Part shown: positions 1 to 6,692 of the stretch, piece by piece
How the letters are laid out: the number at the start of each line of letters is the position of its first letter
How positions within the stretch are numbered: the stretch's first letter is position 1
Made by a program: the position numbers and the translations under genes
Origin: Bacillota bacterium
GTDB lineage: Bacteria; Bacillota; Clostridia; Tissierellales; Sedimentibacteraceae
Direction: 5' to 3'
Assembly: GCA_029239575.1 (NCBI GenBank)
Contig: JARBUP010000121.1
Coordinates: 1 to 8,263, forward strand
DNA length: 8,263 nt
The notes under the pieces: generated by a model
Told to the model about the DNA's origin: nothing
Seen by the model: only the letters and a program-made list of their open reading frames with translations
Database searches by the model: none

Positions 1-1672
1 TAACAATTTTTTCATTATCATCATATCTTTCAAAAACAAAAATACCCTCATCATGAACTAAGCATTTATATTTTCCTTCTTTAAAAATACTGTTTTTTCT
101 TAAATCCCCTAACATTTTATAATGCTCTAATAATTCTATGTTTTCTTCTTCCCATGGATAGCATTGCCTGTTAAAAGGGTCAATCCATCCTTCAACTCCT
201 GCTTCGTCACCGTAATAAAGGCATGGGACACCTGGCAAAGTAAATTGCAAAAGGGATGCAATTTTTAACATGTTTATGCCGTAATTTTTTTCTTTTTCTG
301 ATAATTGCAATTTTGCCATATCATCCTTTGTGTGCGGTGTGCTTTCACTACCTAATACAGTTAAAATTCTTACAGTATCATGGGTTCCTAAAATGTTCAT
401 CAAGCAGTTTAAAACTTTTTGAGGATATTTTTCTATTAATAAATTCATTGTTTCGTAAAGAACATTACAATTTTTAGTTAAAATAAAGGAAATTATTGCT
501 TCTTTTAAAGGGTAATTTGTTACAGAATCAAGCTGCTGACCTAAAAAGTATTCTTTTAAATAGTCATAGGAAAATTTGTTTGAAGCATCTTCCCAAACTT
601 CACCTATTATTAAGGCATTATTATTTTCAGATTTAACACTTGACCTAAGCTTATTTAAAAATTCATTAGGAAGTTCATCTGCAACGTCCAACCTGTATCC
701 CTTGACACCAGATCTAAGCCAATGTTTCAGAACTCCTTTTTCATTCATTACAAAATCAATATAGTCTTTATTTTGTTTATTTAATGTAGGCAATGTTTTT
801 ATTCCCCACCAACAATCATAATCATCATTGTAATGTTTAAATGTAAACCAATTATAATAAAGTGAGTTTTTGCTTTGGTATGCTCCAATTGAGTTATATG
901 TATTGTGTTTATTAAAATAAATGCTGTCGTCTCCTGAATGATTTAACACTAAGTCTAAAATAATTCCAATATTTAATTTTGCAGCTTCATTACATAGTCT
1001 TTTTAATGTTTCTTCATCACCAAAAGAAGGATCTATTTTAAAATAATCGCCAACATCATATTTGTGATTAGAGTAAGCTTCAAAAATTGGGGATAAGTAT
1101 ATGGCATTTACACCTAAACTGTGGATAAAAGGCAGTTTTTCTATGATGCCTTCTAAGTTACCACCAAAAAAGTCATTATTAAGTATTTCTCCTTCTTCAT
1201 TCGGTTTATAAAAAGGAAGTTCACCCCAATTCCTAAAAACTATATCATCCCTATGTTTAAAATTATTTACACCAATCTTATTAAACCTATCAACAAAAAT
1301 ATGATATATTATTCCTCCTTTTATCCATTCAGGAGTTTCGTAATCTTCTTTATAAACTAATAATTCATACATTTTAGGAAATATATTTTCATTATTTTCA
1401 TCATCATTTATTAAAAATGAGTAATAATAATTCCCATAATCACTTACACTAAAACTTACAGAATAAATATCATAATTTTTTATTGTATCAATCCATTTTA
1501 AATCATAGCTTTTATAAAAATATTTATCATAATTATTTCTTTTATATAAAATGACCTTAGGTAAACATGTAAAATCACGCTTAATATGAATATTAAGCGT
1601 GATTTTCTCATTTTCTTTAATTGCACCTAAGGGATATTTAAAAATTTCTGATTGGCTATTAAAAATTATCAT
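1..1672 (-). CDS. Intracellular GH13 alpha-amylase family enzyme (neopullulanase / cyclomaltodextrinase / amylopullulanase-like), 3' end beyond window
   Basis: I translated this frame by hand: 557 codons are open from ATG at 1672 to the left edge with no stop, so the C-terminus is missing. Residues 1-110 look like the beta-rich N-terminal domain of neopullulanase-type enzymes. The catalytic barrel begins near GGIIYHIFVDRF (119-130). GH13 motifs are all present: DLVLNH (240-245), GYRLDVADE (325-333, nucleophile Asp329), GEVW (357-360, acid/base Glu358), GTHDT (429-433, stabiliser Asp432) and LPTLN (294-298). The end of the barrel, LPGVPCLYYGDEAG, and the start of the C-terminal domain are visible. 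By family, it hydrolyses alpha-1,4 and possibly alpha-1,6 bonds in maltodextrins or glycogen fragments. The N-terminus MIIFNSQSEIF is not a signal peptide, so it should be cytoplasmic. It lies 10 bp after glgP, which suggests a role in glycogen or limit-dextrin breakdown. The exact GH13 subfamily and bond specificity cannot be set from sequence alone. Confidence 0.93.
   Translation of the reverse strand, partial: MIIFNSQSEIFKYPLGAIKENEKITLNIHIKRDFTCLPKVILYKRNNYDKYFYKSYDLKWIDTIKNYDIYSVSFSVSDYGNYYYSFLINDDENNENIFPKMYELLVYKEDYETPEWIKGGIIYHIFVDRFNKIGVNNFKHRDDIVFRNWGELPFYKPNEEGEILNNDFFGGNLEGIIEKLPFIHSLGVNAIYLSPIFEAYSNHKYDVGDYFKIDPSFGDEETLKRLCNEAAKLNIGIILDLVLNHSGDDSIYFNKHNTYNSIGAYQSKNSLYYNWFTFKHYNDDYDCWWGIKTLPTLNKQNKDYIDFVMNEKGVLKHWLRSGVKGYRLDVADELPNEFLNKLRSSVKSENNNALIIGEVWEDASNKFSYDYLKEYFLGQQLDSVTNYPLKEAIISFILTKNCNVLYETMNLLIEKYPQKVLNCLMNILGTHDTVRILTVLGSESTPHTKDDMAKLQLSEKEKNYGINMLKIASLLQFTLPGVPCLYYGDEAGVEGWIDPFNRQCYPWEEENIELLEHYKMLGDLRKNSIFKEGKYKCLVHDEGIFVFERYDDNEKIV
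1571..1606. repeat. Perfect 17-bp inverted repeat, 2-bp spacer, inside the GH13 coding region
   Basis: On the plus strand the left arm AAAATCACGCTTAATAT (1571-1587) is followed by GA (1588-1589) and its exact reverse complement (1590-1606). In the mRNA it lies about 67-102 nt after the start codon and would form a 16-bp hairpin with a UUCA loop, with an A-rich 5' base and UUUU at the 3' base. It codes for KITLNIHIKRDF (residues 23-34), in a part of the N-terminal domain that reads like normal family sequence, so it does not look like an insertion. It could act as an mRNA stability or processing element, a weak attenuator between glgP and the GH13 gene, or be the product of template switching. 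Its function is unknown. Confidence 0.9.
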
Positions 1673-1675
1673 AAA

Positions 1676-1681
1676 TCCCCC
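1676..1681 (-). promoter_or_regulatory. Ribosome binding site of the GH13 gene
   Basis: GGGGGA is followed by TTT and the ATG at 1672. The spacing is short (3-4 nt) and the core is G5 rather than GGAGG, so initiation may be moderate or partly dependent on ribosomes finishing glgP (stop TAA at 1685-1683). An ATG overlapping the glgP stop (1683-1681) is out of frame, and the next in-frame ATG is codon 101, inside the N-terminal domain. This supports 1672 as the start. Confidence 0.6.
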
Positions 1682-1682
1682 A

Positions 1683-4109
1683 TTATATTTGTTTCAAATT
1701 CCAAATTTCTTTTGAGTACTGTTTTATTGTTCTGTCAGAAGAAAAAATTCCGGCAGATGCAATATTAATAAGTGACATTTGATTCCATTTTCTTTTGTTT
1801 TTAAAATAAATATTTACAGCTTTATCATGGGCACCCATATATGAATCAAAATCAGCAAAGCACATATAAGGATCTCCAACGCTAAATTCTCCTAATAAAT
1901 ATTTAGAAATGGATTCAAATGATTTTCCGTCTATGCCTTTATTTAAGAAATCAATAATTTTTCTTAGTTTTTCATTTTTTTGATAGTAATGAATTGAATT
2001 ATATCCATCTTTCCATAATTTCTCGACTTCATAATCTTTAAGTCCAAAAAGAAAGAAATTTTCCTCTTTTACTTGTTCAAGTATTTCAATATTTGCTCCA
2101 TCATATGTACCTATTGTTAAAGCTCCATTTAACATTAGTTTCATATTTCCAGTGCCGCTTGCTTCTTTTCCTGACAAAGAAATTTGTTCACTGAGCTCTC
2201 CAGCTGGAATTATTATTTCTGCAGAACTTACAGAATAATTTTCTATAAATACAACATTAATATATTCTTTTATAAATTGATTTTTATTTATATAACTGCT
2301 TAGAGCGCAAATAAGCTGTATTATTTCTTTAGCTTTGTAATAACTTGGAGCAGCTTTTGCACCAAATATAAATGTTTCCTTAGTTAAATCTACAGTTTTA
2401 CCTTCATTAATATCTATTATGATGCTGATTATTTTTAAAATATTTAAAAGCTGTCTTTTATATTCATGAAGTCTTTTTACTTGAATATCAAATATAGAAT
2501 TAATATCAGTTTCTATTCTGTTATTTTTATAAATATAATCAACTAATTTTTTTTTGTTCTTTTGTTTAATTTTTTCAAGTTCATTTAAAATAGAATCATC
2601 ATTTTCATAATTTTTTAAAAAAGATAATTTTTCAGGTTTAGTGTAATAATCTTTTCCTAATAAATTTATAAGTAATTCATTTAAGTCAGGATTTGCTTGA
2701 ACTAACCATCTTCTATGAGTTATGCCATTTGTGATATTTTTAAATTTATAAGGATTGTATTCGTAAAAAGGTCTAAAAACTGATTGTTTTAATATATCAG
2801 TATGAAGTTTTGCAACGCCATTAATACTGTAACTTCCAGCTATGCAAAGGTTGGCCATGTGAATTAATCCTTTATTAATTATGGACATTTGATTTATTCT
2901 TTCATAATTACCATTATATTTATAAGAGATTTCTTGTATTAAACGAGTATTTATTTCAGATATGATCATATAAATTCTTGGTAAAACTAATTTAATAGCT
3001 TCTTCCTGGATAGTTTCTAATGCTTCCTGTAAGACAGTATGATTAGTGTAAGACACAGTATTTACTACTATATTCCATGCATCATCCCATGTATAATTAT
3101 ATTCATCCATAAAAATTCGCATTAATTCAGGTATCATAAGCGCTGGATGAGTATCATTAATATGGATAGAAACTTTTTCGCTGAAATTTTTTAATGTACA
3201 GTATTTTTTCAGATGGTCATTTACAATATTTTGAGCAGAAGCAGAAACTAAGAAGTACTGCTGTTTAATTCTTAAAATTTTACCATTGTCATGGTTATCA
3301 GCAGGGTAAAGCACTTTTGTTATTGCTTCACCCATAGCATCTTCAGCTAATGCTTTTATATAATCACCTTGAGAAAACAAGTTCATATCAATACTTCTAA
3401 TACTTCTTGATTCCCAAAGTCTTAATAAGCTCACTGCTTCTGAGTCAAAACCTGAAATCATCATGTCATATGGTATAGCTTCAATTTCAGTTGCATTTAG
3501 GTGGTGAATTTTTAAACCTTCATGGGTCCACTCTTCATATATTTCACCATAAAAGATTACTTTAACCCTGTTTTCCGTTCGAGGTACAAGCCAAACATCG
3601 GAGGAAGAAAGCCAGTCATCGGGAAGTTCTGTTTGCCAACCGTCTATTATTTTTTGTTTAAAAAGTCCAAATTCATATTTTAATGAAAATCCTGTTGCAG
3701 GATAAGAAAGTGTTGCTAAGGAATCCATAAAACATGAAGCAAGTCTTCCCAAACCACCATTGCCAAGGCCAGCATCTTTTTCTATAGCATATAATTGTTC
3801 TAATGTAACATTATATTTTTTTAGTGCTTCTTCTGCCTCTTTATGCAGTTTCAAATTAAATAAGTTATTTTTTAAAGACTTGCCTACTAAAAACTCCATG
3901 CACATATAATAAACTTGTTTTTGTTGAGATTCATCTACTTTTTTCTTATAAGCATTATATTTTCTTATAAGCATATCTCTGATAACAATTGATAAAGCTC
4001 TATATAACTGTACTGTACTTGCATTTTTTGAATCAATATTCCAATAACTTGATATAGTTTGATCAATTAAGCTTATTATGTGATTCGAGTTTATTGATCT
4101 TTGAGTCAT
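1683..4109 (-). CDS. glgP: Glycogen/maltodextrin phosphorylase (GT35)
   Basis: This 808-residue protein has the usual length of a bacterial glycogen phosphorylase (EC 2.4.1.1), which uses phosphate and pyridoxal phosphate to release glucose-1-phosphate from non-reducing ends in the cytoplasm. Visible family landmarks are VYYMCMEFLVGKSLKNN (66-82), LGNGGLGRLASCFMDSLA (115-132), HINDTHPALMIPELMR (316-331), YTNHTVLQEALE (354-365), NGITHRRWL (461-469), QVKRLHEYKRQLLN (543-556), FGAKAAP (582-588) and the cofactor site EASGTGNMK with PLP-binding Lys657. The N-terminus is short, without the phosphorylation extension of animal enzymes. The start ATG overlaps the glgA stop as ATGA and has AAGGAG five bases upstream, supporting translational coupling. 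It is the degradative enzyme of the operon and is followed 10 bp later by a GH13 enzyme that could process what the phosphorylase cannot. Symbol assigned from family and context; maltodextrin phosphorylase activity is the main alternative. Confidence 0.97.
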   Translation of the reverse strand: MTQRSINSNHIISLIDQTISSYWNIDSKNASTVQLYRALSIVIRDMLIRKYNAYKKKVDESQQKQVYYMCMEFLVGKSLKNNLFNLKLHKEAEEALKKYNVTLEQLYAIEKDAGLGNGGLGRLASCFMDSLATLSYPATGFSLKYEFGLFKQKIIDGWQTELPDDWLSSSDVWLVPRTENRVKVIFYGEIYEEWTHEGLKIHHLNATEIEAIPYDMMISGFDSEAVSLLRLWESRSIRSIDMNLFSQGDYIKALAEDAMGEAITKVLYPADNHDNGKILRIKQQYFLVSASAQNIVNDHLKKYCTLKNFSEKVSIHINDTHPALMIPELMRIFMDEYNYTWDDAWNIVVNTVSYTNHTVLQEALETIQEEAIKLVLPRIYMIISEINTRLIQEISYKYNGNYERINQMSIINKGLIHMANLCIAGSYSINGVAKLHTDILKQSVFRPFYEYNPYKFKNITNGITHRRWLVQANPDLNELLINLLGKDYYTKPEKLSFLKNYENDDSILNELEKIKQKNKKKLVDYIYKNNRIETDINSIFDIQVKRLHEYKRQLLNILKIISIIIDINEGKTVDLTKETFIFGAKAAPSYYKAKEIIQLICALSSYINKNQFIKEYINVVFIENYSVSSAEIIIPAGELSEQISLSGKEASGTGNMKLMLNGALTIGTYDGANIEILEQVKEENFFLFGLKDYEVEKLWKDGYNSIHYYQKNEKLRKIIDFLNKGIDGKSFESISKYLLGEFSVGDPYMCFADFDSYMGAHDKAVNIYFKNKRKWNQMSLINIASAGIFSSDRTIKQYSKEIWNLKQI
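3941..3974. repeat. 15-bp direct repeat in the 5' part of glgP
   Basis: TTTTCTTATAAGCAT occurs exactly at 3941-3955 and again at 3960-3974, a 19-bp offset with a 4-bp gap. Because 19 is not a multiple of three, the same DNA is read in two frames: MLIRK (46-50) and, one base shifted, within NAYKKK (52-57). It lies between the IRD and VYYMCMEFL motifs. It may be a chance feature of AT-rich lysine-rich coding sequence or a trace of slippage. Confidence 0.75.
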
Positions 4110-5536
4110 CTTTGCTCCTTCAAATTTGAATACAATTGATAATAATCTTCAGCAGAATGATTCCAACTAAAATCGGTAGTCATAGCTGTTTTTATTAAAT
4201 TATTCCAATTTTCTTTATTATTATAAACATATAATGCTCGTTTTATAGAATCCACTAAAGCATTAGGGCTTTTTTCATAAAAAGTAAATCCATTGCCAGC
4301 TCCTAAACTTGCGTCATGGATTGAATCTTTTAATCCACCAGTTTCTCTTACAACAGGAATTGTGCCATATCTTGATGCAATCATTTGTGATATGCCACAT
4401 GGTTCGCTAATTGAAGGCATGAGAAAAATATCAGCTCCAGCATAAATTTTTCTGGACATATCGTTATTAAAATCTATTTTTACAGCTACTTTATTGTGAT
4501 ATCTTTCTTGAAGAGATTTAAAATAAAGCTCATAACTTCTGTCACCTTTGCCAAGGACAATGAACTGTACTTTTTCTTGCAATATTTCTTCAATTCCATT
4601 AATAATTAAATCCAAGCCTTTGTGCGAAACAAGTCTTGATATAATAGCTATTATGGGAATATTCTCATCTTGTGGAAGACCAAGCATTCTTTGTAAGTTA
4701 GTTTTGTTATAATACTTGTTTTTTATGCACAGAGAATTATAATTTTTAAATAAAGCTGCATCTGTATCAGGGTCATAAACAGAAGTATCTATTCCATTTA
4801 ATATGCCGACTACTTTAGAACTGTTTCTTTTTAATATTTCAGCAAGACCATGGGCATAGTAATCATCAAAAATTTCTTCTGCATAACTTTTGCTGACTGT
4901 GCTGATAATATCGGCGCTATCAAGGGCACCCTTTAATAAGTTAAGGCATCCGTTGTATTCTACGATACCCTTATGATAACTGCTTAGTTCAAAAACATCT
5001 TCAGAAGCTGTTAAATCATATTTTCCTTGATATTCTATGTTGTGAATGGTAATTATTGATTTAATATTTTTATATAAGAAATTATCCTTATACACTGTTT
5101 TTAAATAAACAGGAATAAGTGCAGTTTGCCAGTCATTTGCATGAATAATGTCAGGTTTAAAATCAATTATAGGAAGTATATGTAATACTGCTTTAGAGAA
5201 AAAGGCAAATCTTTCTCCGTCATCAAAATGACCATATAAATCATTTCTTTTAAAATAATATTCATTGTCTATAAAATAATAGGTAACATTATTTTCGATT
5301 TTTCTAAATATACCACAATACTGTTTTCTCCATGACAAGTTTACAGTTGTATCTGTAATAAATTCTAAGTTTTCTTTATTGATTCCTTTATATAAAGGTA
5401 AAATTACTCTTATATCTATATTTTCTTTGTACTTATTTGATAGGGATTTTGTAAGAGAACCTGCTACTTCTCCTAATCCACCTGTGACAATAAACGGTGC
5501 GGATTCAGCAGTTGCGAAAGCTATTTTTAAACTCAT
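4106..5536 (-). CDS. glgA: Glycogen synthase, ADP-glucose dependent (GT5)
   Basis: This 476-residue protein has the standard bacterial GlgA length. It transfers glucose from ADP-glucose to the non-reducing end of alpha-1,4-glucan (EC 2.4.1.21). The GT-B layout is clear. The N-terminal Rossmann half carries TGGLGEVAGSL (18-28), HANDWQTAL (132-140) and ITIHNIEYQGKYD (162-174). The C-terminal half carries ILNGIDTSVYDP (245-256), ISRLVSHKGLDLI (299-311, with Arg301 and Lys306 matching the E. coli Arg300/Lys305 pair), SEPCGISQ (377-384, conserved Glu378) and RETGGLKDS (397-405). One oddity is at the first loop: the usual K-[TS]-G-G-L reads V-T-G-G-L (Val17), so the Lys known to contact ADP-glucose in E. 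coli (Lys15) is absent. The rest of the active site looks intact, so I infer a working enzyme. It starts 15 bp after glgD and ends overlapping glgP. Confidence 0.96.
   Translation of the reverse strand: MSLKIAFATAESAPFIVTGGLGEVAGSLTKSLSNKYKENIDIRVILPLYKGINKENLEFITDTTVNLSWRKQYCGIFRKIENNVTYYFIDNEYYFKRNDLYGHFDDGERFAFFSKAVLHILPIIDFKPDIIHANDWQTALIPVYLKTVYKDNFLYKNIKSIITIHNIEYQGKYDLTASEDVFELSSYHKGIVEYNGCLNLLKGALDSADIISTVSKSYAEEIFDDYYAHGLAEILKRNSSKVVGILNGIDTSVYDPDTDAALFKNYNSLCIKNKYYNKTNLQRMLGLPQDENIPIIAIISRLVSHKGLDLIINGIEEILQEKVQFIVLGKGDRSYELYFKSLQERYHNKVAVKIDFNNDMSRKIYAGADIFLMPSISEPCGISQMIASRYGTIPVVRETGGLKDSIHDASLGAGNGFTFYEKSPNALVDSIKRALYVYNNKENWNNLIKTAMTTDFSWNHSAEDYYQLYSNLKEQR
4115..4120 (-). promoter_or_regulatory. 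Ribosome binding site of glgP, inside glgA
   Basis: AAGGAG lies five bases (CAAAG) before the ATG at 4109 and is made of the last codons of glgA. With the 4-bp ATGA overlap, it sets the glgP start and implies that glgP translation is coupled to termination of glgA. Confidence 0.85.
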
Positions 5537-5540
5537 TATA

Positions 5541-5547
5541 CACCTCT
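5541..5547 (-). promoter_or_regulatory. Ribosome binding site of glgA
   Basis: AGAGGTG sits in the 15-bp glgD-glgA gap, with its GAGG core six bases before the ATG at 5536. It immediately follows the TAG stop of glgD, so ribosomes ending glgD can readily reinitiate. Confidence 0.8.
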
Positions 5548-5551
5548 TTTG

Positions 5552-6670
5552 CTAAATGATTGAATTTTTTTTGATAAAGAACGGACAATTTTTATGTCCA
5601 AGCAATACTCTTTCGCTTTTTATATGTGTGTAAGTATCCGTAACTATTGAATCAAGTTTTGCATAATCACCTATAATAGTTTTTTGCATTATAATAGAAT
5701 TTTTAATTACAGTTCCTTTTCCTATTTTAACACCCCTAAATATTATGCTGTTTTCCACAGTTCCTTCTATTTCACAGCCACTTGCAATAAGTGATGATGT
5801 AACTTTCGCATTTTCACCATATTTTGTAGGGGCTGAATCCTTTGTTTTTGTATATATAGGTCCAGTTTGAGCATAGAATATGCTATTTAATTTATTCATG
5901 CATAAAAGTTCCATGCTGTGGTCATAATAACTTTTAAGAGAGTCTATATGGGCATAGTAACCTTTATATTCGTAACCATAAATTTTAATAGATTTTACTT
6001 TTTTAGATAAAACATCATAGTTGAAATCCTTCAAGTTTCGAGCTATGGCATCATAAATTAAGTTTACAAGAAAATCTTTATTTAAAACCCAAGTGTTAAG
6101 ACCTACATTATTTTCGCCACTTGTAACAGGGTAAACCAATACATCTTCAGCACGTCCGTCCGGTGAAAAATTATAAAGAATTTTGTGAACTGAGTTAGAT
6201 TTATCTATATTTATTTTTGTATATACAGCCGTTATATCTGCATTTTGTTCTTTATGATAATTTATAACATTTTTGTAATCTATGTTATAAATCATATCAC
6301 AATCTGAAAGAACAACATATTTTTCTTTAGATTCTAATATATACCCTAAGACCCTTTTTAATGCATCAAGTCTTCCTTTAAAAAGGCCATTATTTTCTTC
6401 AGTAGCATAAGGAGGAAATATAAGTATTCCGCCTTTTTTTCTTGACATATCCCAATCTTTTCCTGTACCAACATGTTCCATTAAAGAGCGGTAATTTGTT
6501 TTTGTTATAATACACATTTTACTTATATTTGAATTGACCATATTTGAAAGTGTAAAATCTACTAATCTATATCTGCCTCCAAAAGGGATTGCAGCAACTG
6601 ATCTATGTGATGCTAATTCATTTAAATTCCAATCTTGCATATCTGAAAAAATAATACCTAATGTATTCAT
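5552..6670 (-). CDS. glgD: Glucose-1-phosphate adenylyltransferase-like subunit GlgD (probably regulatory)
   Basis: This 372-residue protein is a GlgC paralogue of the GlgD type found beside GlgC in Firmicutes. It keeps the nucleotidyltransferase scaffold: IPFGGRYRLVDFTLSNMVNS (28-47), KDWDMSRKKGGILIFPP (71-87), LSDCDMIY (121-128) and a C-terminal left-handed beta-helix region with hexapeptide-like repeats (about 285-345). However, the glycine-rich GGxGxRL nucleotide loop seen in GlgC is replaced by FSDMQDWNLNELA (8-20), and the GYWKDVGT motif of GlgC corresponds to YYAHIDS (238-244). The EKP sugar-phosphate motif is not visible. Loss of these sites is typical of GlgD, which in Bacillus-type systems is weakly active or inactive alone and modulates GlgC in a mixed complex. 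It sits directly after glgC, 22 bp away, and before glgA. GlgD identity is confident; the regulatory role is from family knowledge. Confidence 0.95.
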   Translation of the reverse strand: MNTLGIIFSDMQDWNLNELASHRSVAAIPFGGRYRLVDFTLSNMVNSNISKMCIITKTNYRSLMEHVGTGKDWDMSRKKGGILIFPPYATEENNGLFKGRLDALKRVLGYILESKEKYVVLSDCDMIYNIDYKNVINYHKEQNADITAVYTKINIDKSNSVHKILYNFSPDGRAEDVLVYPVTSGENNVGLNTWVLNKDFLVNLIYDAIARNLKDFNYDVLSKKVKSIKIYGYEYKGYYAHIDSLKSYYDHSMELLCMNKLNSIFYAQTGPIYTKTKDSAPTKYGENAKVTSSLIASGCEIEGTVENSIIFRGVKIGKGTVIKNSIIMQKTIIGDYAKLDSIVTDTYTHIKSERVLLGHKNCPFFIKKNSII

Positions 6671-6680
6671 ATGTTAGTTA

Positions 6681-6686
6681 ACCTCC
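6681..6686 (-). promoter_or_regulatory. Ribosome binding site of glgD
   Basis: GGAGGT, the strongest Shine-Dalgarno match in the window, is preceded by a locally GC-rich GCGC. The ATG at 6670 is 10-11 bases away, slightly long. No alternative in-frame start lies closer, so the start is retained. The 22-bp glgC-glgD gap holds nothing else. Confidence 0.75.
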
Positions 6687-6692
6687 GCGCTG

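Noticed and set aside
256..477. Plus-strand open frame of 73 codons
   Set aside because: It lies wholly inside the well-supported GH13 gene on the minus strand, has no ribosome binding site or recognisable motif, and its composition is that of an antisense shadow.
576..764. Plus-strand open frame of 62 codons
   Set aside because: It is antisense to the catalytic core of the GH13 gene (motif II region) and has no independent support.
1571..1606. The palindrome as a classical Rho-independent terminator of the operon
   Set aside because: The stem has only four GC pairs of 17, the U tract on the coding strand is just four bases before ACAUG, and it lies inside an intact reading frame. A weak attenuator or stability role remains possible.
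1684..1689. TATAAT on the minus strand just before the GH13 gene, a possible -10 box
   Set aside because: It overlaps the glgP stop, lies almost on the ribosome binding site, would give a nearly leaderless transcript, and has no acceptable -35 element at 16-18 bp.
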